Assembly (NCBI GenBank): GCA_031289515.1
Contig: JAITPH010000171.1
Span: 1 to 11,593, forward strand
DNA length: 11,593 nt
DNA from: Tannerella sp.
GTDB taxonomy: Bacteria > Bacteroidota > Bacteroidia > Bacteroidales > Tannerellaceae
Direction of reading: 5' to 3'
Below, in pieces: positions 1-7,047 of this stretch (position 1 is the stretch's first letter; each line of letters opens with the position of its first letter). The translations under genes and the position numbers were made by a program. Under the pieces are notes generated by a model. The model saw only the letters and a list, made by a program, of their open reading frames with translations, was not told the origin of the DNA and ran no database searches.

Positions 1-926
1 AAACGAAACGGTATCCCAAGCATGGCGGAAGTGACCGCCAGAGTCTGAGCCATATCCGGCATGTCGATAAAATCAAAAGCGAAAAGTCCGTCAACGGCTA
101 TTTCTTTCTTCGTCAGTTCAACGCCCGAAGGAGTGAACAACGTCTTCACGCCGAGACGGTCGAACAGCCCGACCAAAGCGGCGTCGCCTTGCAGACTGTC
201 GGGCGTCAAACCGGCAAGCGAGACGGCAGAAGCATTGTTTTTGCTCAAAGCCATCATTTCGTACCAGTAAGAAGCCGCGCTCCAATCGGATTCTACGGTA
301 AAATTCGACGCCGGTACATACTGTTGCGGCGGAACGGTAAAAGTCCGGTCTTCGACAAAAACTATAACGCCGAACTTTCGCATCAGTTGGACTGTAAGGT
401 TGATGTAAGGCTTGGAGACGGCGTCGCCGGTCAGATGCAGCCGCAATCCGTTAGTCATAACAGGCGCAACCATGAGCAGGGCGGAAATATATTGCGAACT
501 GACGCTTCCGTCGAGGTATACGTCGCCGCCTTTTAATTGCCGTCCTTCGATATGCAAAGGCGGGAAACCTTCCCTTTCCGTACATTCGATTTGCGCGCCC
601 AAAGACCGGAGAGCGTCGATAAGAATTTTTACCGGGCGATTCTTCATTCTTTCCGTTCCGGTAATGTTCCATTTGCCCTTTTTGACCGCGAAATACGCTG
701 TAAGAAAGCGCATTGCAGTCCCGGCAGCCTTGATATTCACGTCGCTTTTATTGCTTTCGAGCGCTTTTATCATCACTTCGGTATCATCCGAAGGAGAAAT
801 GTTGTCGATTTTTTTTTTGCGATCGCACAGGGCATTAAGTATAAGAACCCTGTTACTTACGCTTTTAGATGAAGGAATCGGTACTTTGGAATCCAATATT
901 TCCGGAGTTTTTAGACGAAAAATCAT
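1..926 (-). CDS. aroA: 3-phosphoshikimate 1-carboxyvinyltransferase (EPSP synthase), partial, C-terminus beyond window
   Basis: This cytoplasmic enzyme transfers the enolpyruvyl group of phosphoenolpyruvate to shikimate-3-phosphate, the sixth step of the shikimate pathway to chorismate. Reading leftward from the ATG at 926-924 gives 308 uninterrupted codons that run off the left edge; the usual length of roughly 410 residues implies about 100 are missing. Visible motifs are SKSVSNR (K21, S22, R26; substrate binding), AGTAMR (G69-R73), RMKNRP (R93-P98), SSQYISALLM, and DMPDMAQT with D291 matching the catalytic Asp of the family (E. coli D313). The residue after GTAMR is Phe where E. coli has Pro101; I believe this is normal in Bacteroidota. 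No in-frame start lies just upstream of 926, and the TAnnTTTG box at 949-956 fits this start. A run of ten A (coding strand) spans codons 37-40. The family call is secure; only the 3' end is unseen. Confidence 0.96.
   Translation of the reverse strand, partial: MIFRLKTPEILDSKVPIPSSKSVSNRVLILNALCDRKKKIDNISPSDDTEVMIKALESNKSDVNIKAAGTAMRFLTAYFAVKKGKWNITGTERMKNRPVKILIDALRSLGAQIECTEREGFPPLHIEGRQLKGGDVYLDGSVSSQYISALLMVAPVMTNGLRLHLTGDAVSKPYINLTVQLMRKFGVIVFVEDRTFTVPPQQYVPASNFTVESDWSAASYWYEMMALSKNNASAVSLAGLTPDSLQGDAALVGLFDRLGVKTLFTPSGVELTKKEIAVDGLFAFDFIDMPDMAQTLAVTSAMLGIPFR
809..818 (-). repeat. Ten-base homopolymer (A10 on coding strand) inside aroA
   Basis: Ten T on the plus strand encode three Lys codons and the first base of an Ile codon in aroA (residues 37-40). 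The reading frame is intact through the tract as given, with good EPSP-synthase motifs on both sides. Tracts of this length are prone to slippage in replication, transcription and sequencing. Confidence 0.8.
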
Positions 927-948
927 AGTGACAAATTTATCAATAATG

Positions 949-956
949 CAAAGGTA
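949..956 (-). promoter_or_regulatory. Candidate Bacteroidota -7 promoter box for aroA
   Basis: Read on the minus strand the bases are TACCTTTG, an exact match to the Bacteroidota -7 consensus TAnnTTTG. The box ends 23 bases before the aroA start codon, giving a predicted leader of about 15 bases. No convincing TTTG -33 element lies 19-21 bases upstream; that stretch is A-rich on the minus strand, so the assignment rests mainly on the -7 box and its position. Confidence 0.5.
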
Positions 957-984
957 GCACTTTTTTTCGTAAATTTTTCTGTTT

Positions 985-1019
985 TTTGAATTTTCTATGA
1001 AAGATTTTTTATATTTTTG
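985..1019 (+). promoter_or_regulatory. Candidate Bacteroidota promoter for the OmpA/TPR lipoprotein gene
   Basis: TATTTTTG at 1012-1019 matches the TAnnTTTG -7 consensus, and TTTG at 985-988 could be the -33 element. The 23-base spacing is longer than the usual 19-21, which weakens the pairing. Transcription would start near 1026, leaving an AT-rich leader of about 70 bases before the ATG at 1097. Its -7 box lies about 55 bases from the aroA -7 box that faces the other way. Confidence 0.45.
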
Positions 1020-1096
1020 CAAGCGTTCTTGAGACTAAAAACATAACAAATTAGTAATAAATAGATATATAACAAACATTTTAAAAAGTCAACTGT

Positions 1097-2788
1097 ATGA
1101 ACAAAAAAAATTATTTGCCTTTCTTAGCACTGGCTACAATCTTAACCTTCTCGGCATGTTCGGGAAAATTGACTCCGCTTTCGGAGCAGTACATTAAAGC
1201 AGAACCGCAACCGCTTGAAGCTATCGGCGGAGAGGTTGCTGTAACTATCAACGCCACGTTCCCGGCAAAGTGGTTTAATAAAAACGCTGTTGTAACGGTA
1301 ACGCCCGTACTTCGTTATGAAACCGGCGAGACATGGGGTACGTCGTATACTTTCCAAGGCGAAAAAGTAAAAGCGAACAATCAGGTAGTATCGTATTCGT
1401 CGGGCGGCAACGCTACGATGCGGAGCAAATTCGAGTACAAGCCTGCAATGAAAAAGTCGGAGCTGTATCTGACCTTTGACGCCAAAATCAAAAACAAAAA
1501 CATCAAACTGCCGGACATCAAGATTGCCGACGGAGTATTGGCTACCGCTGCGTTTGCCGATGCTGCGACAGCCAATCCTGCCATTGCTCCCGACAAGTTC
1601 CAGCGCATTATCAAGGAATCGTACGATGCAAACATCATGTTCCTGATACAGCAAGCCGAACTGCGTTCAAAAGAGCTTGGCAAGGAGGAAGTAAACGAGT
1701 GGAAAAACGTAGTGGAGAACGCTCATCAGGCGCCAAACCAGAACGTATCGGTAGAGATTTCCGCCTACGCATCGCCTGACGGCGGCGTGAAACTGAACGA
1801 TGCTTTGGCAGAACGCCGCGAAACGGTTACTGCCCAGTATCTGAACAAGGAACTCAAGAAACGCAAGATAGAAGTGCCGGTAGACGCCCGCTACACGGCG
1901 GAAGACTGGGAAGGCTTCAGCGATTTGGTTTCAAAATCGAATCTTCAGGACAAAGAACTTGTGCTTCGCGTATTGTCAATGTATAAAGATCCGGAAGAAA
2001 GAGAACGCGAAATAAAGAATATCTCTACGGTATTCAAATCGCTTGCCGAAGAAATACTTCCGCAACTTCGCCGTTCGCGCCTGATTGCAAACATTGAAAT
2101 CATCGGAAAATCGGACGACGAAATAGCTTCGCTGGCAAAGAGCAATGCCGGAAATCTTACCGTTGAAGAATTGCTGTATGCCGCAACCCTGACAAGCTCT
2201 AATGCCGAGAAGGAAGCGATATATACAAAGGCAAGCAGTCTGTATTCGAGCGATTACCGCGCATGGAACAATATCGGCATACAACGCTTCCGCGCAGGCG
2301 ATTTCACGAAGGCAGAGGAATTGTTCAAGAAAGCAAACACGCTCAAGAACAACAGCGAATCGAATGTCAACTTGGGTCTGCTTGCGTTACTTGCAGGCGA
2401 CAAGGACAAGGCGCAGCAATTCCTTGGCAGCGCGTCCGACGTGCCCGAACTTGGCGAAGCGTTAGGCTTGTTATATCTTGAACAGGGCGACTATGCCAAG
2501 GCTGTCAGCTCGTTTGCCGGAACAAAGAGCAATAATGCGGCTCTTGCACAGATATTGACGAAAGATTACAGTACGGCAGCCCAGACTCTGAGCGCTGTCA
2601 AGAACGCCGACGGCATAACGGATTATCTGAAAGCCGTCGTTGCCGCCCGTACTAACGATTCGGCAGGCGTCGTCAACAACCTGAAATCAGCAATCGGCAA
2701 AGATCGCGCACTGGCTAAAGAAGCGGCTATTGATTTGGAATTTGCAAAATACCTCAGTAACTCTTCATTCTTAGACTTGATAAAGTAA
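1097..2788 (+). CDS. Lipoprotein with OmpA-like domain and tetratricopeptide repeats
   Basis: This is a 563-residue exported lipoprotein. Residues 1-20 form a Lys-led hydrophobic signal, followed by the lipobox FSAC with lipidated C21. The residues after the cysteine (SGKL) are not acidic, so the surface-export signal of this phylum is missing and the inner face of the outer membrane is the likely location. Residues about 25-215 form an unrecognised N-terminal region. Residues about 217-255 (ISAYASPDGG, NDALAERR, YL) match the first half of an OmpA C-terminal peptidoglycan-binding domain, keeping the Asp and Arg typical of ligand binding. After an insertion with an EDWEGF segment, the domain seems to close near LIANIEIIGKSDDE. 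From about residue 385 to 475 there are TPR units (YRAWNNIGIQRFRAGDFTKA, SNVNLGLLALLAGDKDKA, EALGLLYLEQGDYAKA), with less regular helical repeats to the end. It may tether a protein-protein scaffold to peptidoglycan; the partner is unknown. The family is clear, the specific role is not. Confidence 0.85.
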   Translation: MNKKNYLPFLALATILTFSACSGKLTPLSEQYIKAEPQPLEAIGGEVAVTINATFPAKWFNKNAVVTVTPVLRYETGETWGTSYTFQGEKVKANNQVVSYSSGGNATMRSKFEYKPAMKKSELYLTFDAKIKNKNIKLPDIKIADGVLATAAFADAATANPAIAPDKFQRIIKESYDANIMFLIQQAELRSKELGKEEVNEWKNVVENAHQAPNQNVSVEISAYASPDGGVKLNDALAERRETVTAQYLNKELKKRKIEVPVDARYTAEDWEGFSDLVSKSNLQDKELVLRVLSMYKDPEEREREIKNISTVFKSLAEEILPQLRRSRLIANIEIIGKSDDEIASLAKSNAGNLTVEELLYAATLTSSNAEKEAIYTKASSLYSSDYRAWNNIGIQRFRAGDFTKAEELFKKANTLKNNSESNVNLGLLALLAGDKDKAQQFLGSASDVPELGEALGLLYLEQGDYAKAVSSFAGTKSNNAALAQILTKDYSTAAQTLSAVKNADGITDYLKAVVAARTNDSAGVVNNLKSAIGKDRALAKEAAIDLEFAKYLSNSSFLDLIK

Positions 2789-2822
2789 TATCAATAAGTT
2801 GAAATACAAACAATAGAATTTT

Positions 2823-2869
2823 AGAGGCGGCATTGCTCGTGTCATACATGGGTTGCCGCCTCTTATTTT
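2823..2869 (+). terminator. Hairpin terminator or attenuator between the two lipoprotein genes
   Basis: AGAGGCGGCA (2823-2832) and TGCCGCCTCT (2854-2863) form a perfect 10-base-pair GC-rich stem with a 21-base loop, followed by TTATTTTC. On the plus strand this is a Rho-independent terminator 35 bases after the OmpA/TPR lipoprotein stop codon. The opposite strand has no T tract after the stem, so it should act only rightward. It ends about 16 bases before the next start codon, with no room for a promoter after it. Confidence 0.75.
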
Positions 2870-2885
2870 CTAATACCGACAAAAA

Positions 2886-4907
2886 ATGAAAAATTTTATT
2901 TACTTATTATTCATGTTTGCGTTGCTGTCTTCGTCGTGCAAGGACTATGATAAAGACATATCTGCGCTTGAAGATGAAATAATACGTCTTGAAGATGAAA
3001 TAGCGCGTCTTAATAATCTGGAACTTGTCAAACTGATTGAGGAAGAAAAAGCAAAAGTAAAAGAACTCGAAGAAGAGTTGCAGAGACTGAAAGAAAACGG
3101 GCAGGCAAATGAGGATGAAATCAAAGACCTCGAAGAAACAATCAGTCTACTGAAAAACGTAATAGACTTGCAAATGGCTTATTATGAAAAGAAAATAATA
3201 AAGTCCGCATCAGAAGTCGAATCGGGCAATCTCCAATTCTGGCTGCTTACGTTCAATGACAACACAAATCTGTTATTGAGGAAAGACCTCGTCAAATCAT
3301 TGACTCTCAATGACGAAACAGACGAATATACAATCGTACTGACAGGCGACAAAACTTTTGTCTTCAATCACAGAAAAGAGATCGTTTACCCTACGGGAAT
3401 CACTTTGCTCACGCAGCAAATATCGTATATGAAAGGTACGGAAGTAGCGTTTGAATTTCGGGTCAATCCGTCGAACGCCAAGTTCAATTACGACGTCACA
3501 TCCGACGAATGTGATATTAAAATAGACCGTACAGGGGATGCGAAAACGTATTCTTATGTGAACACTCCCGATAATTACAGCATTGTAAATATAGAGCCGT
3601 CGAAAGACAGTGACGGTAATGTGAAAGACGGACAGTACAAGGCATATCTGCGCGACCGTGGCGGACATTCGCCTTACAAAGACGCCGTTGCGCTTGTGGT
3701 ATCGTCGCGGGATGTAAACGGCGATCCGGTCGAGCTTTCCTCGTCGGCGATGTATGTAGAAAGGAAGAAAGACACCTATTTGCCTGTTGTCGTCATACAT
3801 ACCGAGAATGATCAGGCAATCCTGAACAAGGAAGACTGGATACCGGGAACCATGACTATCGACGGAGCAGGCAAGTTTGATAATTACGAAGGGACGTTAG
3901 GTATTCGCGGACGCGGCAATTTTACATGGACAATGCCAAAGAAGCCTTTTGCAATCAAACTCGACTCCAAGAGCGAAATACTCGGAATGCCTACGCATAA
4001 GCGATGGGTTTTGCTTGCAAACTATATGGACCGTACTTTGTTGCGTAATCGCATAGCATTTGAAATATCAAACCGGACAGGTCTGGAATGGACTCCGCGC
4101 GGCGAGTATGTAGAAGTGATGCTGAACGACGTCCATCTCGGAAATTATTATCTGTGCGAGCAAATAAAGGTAGACAAAAACCGCGTAAATGTTGCGGAGA
4201 TGTCGGCGACCGACCTCGAAGGCGACGATATCACAGGCGGGTATCTGATGGAACTGGATACGTATTATGACGAAGTCAATAAATTCATGTCGGCAACGGC
4301 AAACTTGCCTGTGATGTTTAAAGAGCCTGACGAAGAAACGCTGCAACCGGCTCAATTCGAATACATGCGTTCATATATTGATTCGGTCGAAAGCCTGCTG
4401 TATAACAACGATTCCTTGGCAAGCAGGGCTTATACGTCAATGATAGCGGATACTACATTTATAGATTTTTGGTTTGTACAGGAACTTACGACTAACAGAG
4501 AAATAAACCATCCCAAGAGCAGTTACATGTATAAAGACCGGAACGGGCTGTTGAAGATGGGACCTGTCTGGGATTTCGATGTGACGACGTTCTGCAGTAT
4601 TTCAGGTTTTTGTGTCAAGAACGCAATATGGTATTCCAGACTGTTCAAAGACCCTGTATTTGTGAGTAAAGTCAAAGAGCGATGGGCTAAATTCAAGCCT
4701 TCATTCGAGGAGGTAGAACTGATTATTGATGACGCGCGAAGCAGTATTGAACTGTCGGCCGGGCTTAACGAGATTATCTGGCCTATGTACAACAGAGAGA
4801 TTATCAACAACGACGAAAAGCTGGCTTTTAAAGACGCGGTCGACTTGCTGAAAGAGAACTACAGGGCACGCATCATTTTGCTGAACAATCTGATTCGTGG
4901 CTTGTGA
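2886..4907 (+). CDS. CotH-kinase-family surface lipoprotein with coiled-coil stalk
   Basis: This 673-residue lipoprotein has a short signal peptide ending SSSC (C18) followed by KDYDKD. That acidic tail resembles the surface lipoprotein export signal of Bacteroidota, so the protein is probably on the cell surface. Residues 25-96 are a near-perfect coiled coil with a 3-4 spacing of hydrophobic residues (I25, L28, I32, L35, I39, L42; V58, L61, L65, L68; I79, L82, I86, L89, I93). Residues about 110-300 look like beta-sandwich domains. Residues about 305-670 are a CotH (atypical protein kinase) domain: IRGRGNFTW (340-348), PKKPFAIKL (351-359), LLANYMDRTLLRNR (376-389), GNYYLCEQIKVDKNRVN (419-435), GGYLMELD (451-458), NHPKSSYMYKD (541-551) and GPVWDFD (559-565), whose Asp residues are the likely metal ligands. 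Bacillus CotH phosphorylates spore coat proteins; a kinase activity and substrate here are only inferred. No partner gene is evident. Confidence 0.9.
   Translation: MKNFIYLLFMFALLSSSCKDYDKDISALEDEIIRLEDEIARLNNLELVKLIEEEKAKVKELEEELQRLKENGQANEDEIKDLEETISLLKNVIDLQMAYYEKKIIKSASEVESGNLQFWLLTFNDNTNLLLRKDLVKSLTLNDETDEYTIVLTGDKTFVFNHRKEIVYPTGITLLTQQISYMKGTEVAFEFRVNPSNAKFNYDVTSDECDIKIDRTGDAKTYSYVNTPDNYSIVNIEPSKDSDGNVKDGQYKAYLRDRGGHSPYKDAVALVVSSRDVNGDPVELSSSAMYVERKKDTYLPVVVIHTENDQAILNKEDWIPGTMTIDGAGKFDNYEGTLGIRGRGNFTWTMPKKPFAIKLDSKSEILGMPTHKRWVLLANYMDRTLLRNRIAFEISNRTGLEWTPRGEYVEVMLNDVHLGNYYLCEQIKVDKNRVNVAEMSATDLEGDDITGGYLMELDTYYDEVNKFMSATANLPVMFKEPDEETLQPAQFEYMRSYIDSVESLLYNNDSLASRAYTSMIADTTFIDFWFVQELTTNREINHPKSSYMYKDRNGLLKMGPVWDFDVTTFCSISGFCVKNAIWYSRLFKDPVFVSKVKERWAKFKPSFEEVELIIDDARSSIELSAGLNEIIWPMYNREIINNDEKLAFKDAVDLLKENYRARIILLNNLIRGL
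2967..3008 (+). repeat. Tandem 21-base duplication encoding two coiled-coil heptads
   Basis: Two adjacent 21-base units (2967-2987 and 2988-3008) match at 18 of 21 positions and encode LEDEIIR and LEDEIAR in the coiled coil of the CotH-family lipoprotein. The unit is exactly one heptad, so the stalk could lengthen or shorten by whole heptads without loss of frame. Confidence 0.75.
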
Positions 4908-4938
4908 ATCCGAAATATAACTTATCGCCATTGCGAGC

Positions 4939-4981
4939 AGTTTTGCCTTCATGTTTTACAAAGACGGAAGAAGGCAGAACT
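4939..4981 (+). other. 12-base-pair inverted repeat downstream of the CotH-family gene
   Basis: AGTTTTGCCTTC (4939-4950) pairs with GAAGGCAGAACT (4970-4981), all Watson-Crick except one G-U, around a 19-base loop. It starts 32 bases after the stop codon, so it could end or stabilise that transcript, but no T tract follows on either strand and a classical intrinsic terminator is doubtful. A second short inverted repeat, GATGTC/GACATC at 4986-4991 and 5000-5005, follows immediately. Confidence 0.45.
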
Positions 4982-5041
4982 CCGCGATGTCGTAATGCGG
5001 ACATCCTTCATCAAATCATGGTTTCCTTCATGTCGGAATGA

Positions 5042-5055
5042 TGTTTTGCAAAACA
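5042..5055. promoter_or_regulatory. 14-base perfect palindrome upstream of the Lrp/AsnC gene, candidate operator
   Basis: TGTTTTGCAAAACA is its own reverse complement across all 14 bases. It lies about 60 bases upstream of the -7 box at 5116-5123, a common place for an activator or repressor site. The sequence shows only the symmetry and position; binding is inferred. Confidence 0.35.
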
Positions 5056-5089
5056 AATAGAGTTAATAAAATAAAAATGAATGGGTTAA

Positions 5090-5107
5090 TATTTTCCTAT
5101 TAAAATA
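5090..5107. promoter_or_regulatory. Inverted repeat over the -33 region, possible autoregulatory site
   Basis: TATTTT (5090-5095) and AAAATA (5102-5107) are inverted around a 6-base spacer and overlap the presumed -33 element of the following promoter. Lrp/AsnC proteins often bind AT-rich dyads and repress their own gene, so this is a plausible but weak candidate. Such AT-rich symmetry also arises easily by chance. Confidence 0.25.
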
Positions 5108-5123
5108 AAAGTTCCTATCTTTG
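5093..5123 (+). promoter_or_regulatory. Bacteroidota-type promoter of the lrp-protease-xse-ispD-recG gene run
   Basis: TATCTTTG at 5116-5123 matches the -7 consensus TAnnTTTG exactly. TTTC at 5093-5096 is one base away from the -33 TTTG, at the normal 19-base spacing. The predicted start near 5130 leaves about 24 bases of A-rich leader before the ATG at 5154. It is the best-formed promoter in the window and, given the tight packing downstream, probably serves all six genes. Confidence 0.65.
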
Positions 5124-5153
5124 GGGTCGTTTCTAAAGAAAATGAATTAAAAA

Positions 5154-5621
5154 ATGGAAAAGTCCGAAACAGAGAAAATAGATAAGTTGGATCGTCAGAT
5201 TCTGGAAATCATATCCAAGAATGCGAGGACCCCTTTTAAAGATGTAGCCCAAGCGTGCGGTGTATCGCGTGCCGCTATACATCAGAGAGTACAGCGACTA
5301 ATAGAGACTAAAGTCATTGTCGGGTCGGGGTATCAGGTCAATCCTAAGATATTGGGATTCAATTATTGTACGTATATCGGAATAAAACTTGAGCGCGGAT
5401 CGATGTATAAGGAAGTCGTACCCCAGCTTGAGAAGATACCGGAAATAGTAGAGATACATTTTACGACCGGTCCGTACACGATGCTGGTAAAACTGTATGC
5501 GCACGACAATGATCATTTCATGGAGCTTCTTAACGGCAAGATTCAGGAAATAAACGGCGTCACGGAGACGGAAACGCTAATGTCGTTGCGTACAAGCCTT
5601 AAACGCGAAGTTCCTATTTGA
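5154..5621 (+). CDS. Lrp/AsnC-family transcriptional regulator
   Basis: This 155-residue protein is full length for the family. Residues about 12-56 form the N-terminal winged helix-turn-helix: LDRQILEIISKNARTPFKDV, then the recognition helix GVSRAAIHQRVQRLI. Residues about 74-150 form the C-terminal RAM ligand-binding and oligomerisation domain, with the signature FTTGPYTMLVKLYA (103-116) and a closing ETETLMSLRT strand. Members assemble as dimers to octamers and usually sense amino acids or related small molecules; neither ligand nor targets can be read here. The start at 5154 sits at the right distance from a strong -7 box. The gene is first in a six-gene run, 19 bases ahead of the protease gene, so any autoregulation would also affect the genes behind it. 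Confidence 0.93.
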   Translation: MEKSETEKIDKLDRQILEIISKNARTPFKDVAQACGVSRAAIHQRVQRLIETKVIVGSGYQVNPKILGFNYCTYIGIKLERGSMYKEVVPQLEKIPEIVEIHFTTGPYTMLVKLYAHDNDHFMELLNGKIQEINGVTETETLMSLRTSLKREVPI

Positions 5622-5640
5622 ACGGCATTTAGGTTCGAAC

Positions 5641-7047
5641 ATGATGGTTTCATCAAGAGACAGAAGAAGAAGCAGCTTGATTTTTCAGCAAATGAACGCT
5701 CTCGTATTGTGTTTTTTGTTGTTTCCTTCGAGTTTGTGCGCTGTCGGGAGCTATTGTTTTCGAGTATATCTGAAAGATAAAGGCGAGACGGCATACAGGA
5801 TAATGTCGCCCGAAGAATATTTGTCGCATGAGTCGGTCGAACGGCGCATGTTGCATGAAGTATTTGTTGACGAGACCGATTTCCCCATTTCGCAAGCGTA
5901 CATCGACGCTTTGACGGCGACAGGCGTTAGTCCGGTCGTCCAAAGCAAATGGATGAAAACGGTTGTCGTCGAAAGCACGGACAGCACGGTTGTAGACCGG
6001 CTTATGGCCATACCTTTTGTGGATTCGGTCAAATGTGTCCGGAGTGGCGACGCGATGCCGGAGATTCCGCCGTGTCCCGACAATACATCGCAGTTTCTAT
6101 CCGGCGACAATGTCCTTGAAAGCAGTTACGGACATGCCGAAAAACAAATAGACATGCTCGACGGCATACGCCTGCACAAAGCCGGATATGGCGGCAAAGG
6201 TATGCGAATAGCCGTTATTGACGCGGGATTTTTGAACGTGGACAGAATAGACGCCTTCGCTGCAATTGATTTGATCGGAACGCATAACATGGTTTCGAGG
6301 CATCGGCAAGTGTTCTGCGAAGACAATCACGGCACGAAAGTATTGTCGTGTCTGGCGGCGAATCTGTCGGGCGTGATGAAGGGAACAGCTCCCGACGCCT
6401 CCTATCTGCTGATAAAAAGCGAAGATACGCGCGGAGAATTTCCGATAGAAGAAGATTTCTGGGCAGCTGCCGTAGAATATGCAGACAGCGTCGGCGTAGA
6501 CGTGATATCATCCTCTCTGGGATATTATCGCTTCGACGATATTCCGGATTATTACACGCGGGCAGACATAAACGGCAAGACGGCTTTTTCAAGCCGCGTA
6601 GCCGCAATAGCCGTCGAAAAGGGCATGCTGTTAGTCTTGAGCGCCGGAAACGAAGGCTCTTCGGAATGGGAGAAGATAACGTTTCCGTCCGACGTCAAAG
6701 ACGTGCTGACGGTAGGCAGCATCAACTCCGACAAAGAAAAAAGCGATTTCAGCTCGACAGGCATGACCGCCGATTATCGCATCAAGCCGGACGTAGTGGC
6801 GCTGGGAACGGACGTATGCGTCATAAACGCGGACGGACAGACGCAGCACACGCAGGGAACATCGTTTTCCGCGCCCATTGTGGCAGGATTGGCCGCCTGT
6901 TTGTGGCAGGCTTTTCCGTTGAAGAAGAATATCGAATTGATAGAGATGATAAAAAAGTCGTCAAGCCAGGCTAAAACGCCCGACGCCCGGTTAGGATACG
7001 GTATCCCCAACTTTTTTAACGCATATAACAATGGCTTTCGAAATTAA
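5641..7047 (+). CDS. Exported subtilisin-like serine peptidase (S8 family)
   Basis: This 468-residue protease is exported by an Arg-rich n-region and the hydrophobic stretch LVLCFLLFPSSLC. Translation could also start at an in-frame ATG at 5692 (M18), which gives a shorter, more usual signal. Residues about 38-145 resemble the N-terminal propeptide region of Bacteroidota S8 enzymes. The triad is complete: D194 in AVIDAGF, H230 in DNHGTKV, and S408 in GTSFSAPIVAG, with the oxyanion Asn N337 in SAGNEGS. The protein ends soon after the catalytic domain (GYGIPNFFNAY), with no type IX secretion C-terminal domain, so periplasmic action is likely, though release is possible. It overlaps the xseA start by 17 bases, implying translational coupling. 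Next to exonuclease VII an exported protease looks functionally unrelated, but I recall the same neighbourhood in other Bacteroidales. Substrate unknown. Confidence 0.92.
   Translation: MMVSSRDRRRSSLIFQQMNALVLCFLLFPSSLCAVGSYCFRVYLKDKGETAYRIMSPEEYLSHESVERRMLHEVFVDETDFPISQAYIDALTATGVSPVVQSKWMKTVVVESTDSTVVDRLMAIPFVDSVKCVRSGDAMPEIPPCPDNTSQFLSGDNVLESSYGHAEKQIDMLDGIRLHKAGYGGKGMRIAVIDAGFLNVDRIDAFAAIDLIGTHNMVSRHRQVFCEDNHGTKVLSCLAANLSGVMKGTAPDASYLLIKSEDTRGEFPIEEDFWAAAVEYADSVGVDVISSSLGYYRFDDIPDYYTRADINGKTAFSSRVAAIAVEKGMLLVLSAGNEGSSEWEKITFPSDVKDVLTVGSINSDKEKSDFSSTGMTADYRIKPDVVALGTDVCVINADGQTQHTQGTSFSAPIVAGLAACLWQAFPLKKNIELIEMIKKSSSQAKTPDARLGYGIPNFFNAYNNGFRN

Noticed and set aside
412..957. 181-codon plus-strand open frame at the left end
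   Set aside because: It is antisense to aroA, which has clear EPSP synthase motifs along the same stretch.
4701..4952. 83-codon minus-strand frame starting in the gap after the CotH-family gene
   Set aside because: Most of it is antisense to the CotH coding end, no promoter precedes it, and the protein has no recognisable pattern.
6348..6974. 208-codon Arg-rich plus-strand frame inside the protease gene
   Set aside because: It is a shifted frame of the S8 peptidase, covering the N337 and S408 motifs; the Arg/Lys-rich, low-complexity translation is typical of a shadow frame.
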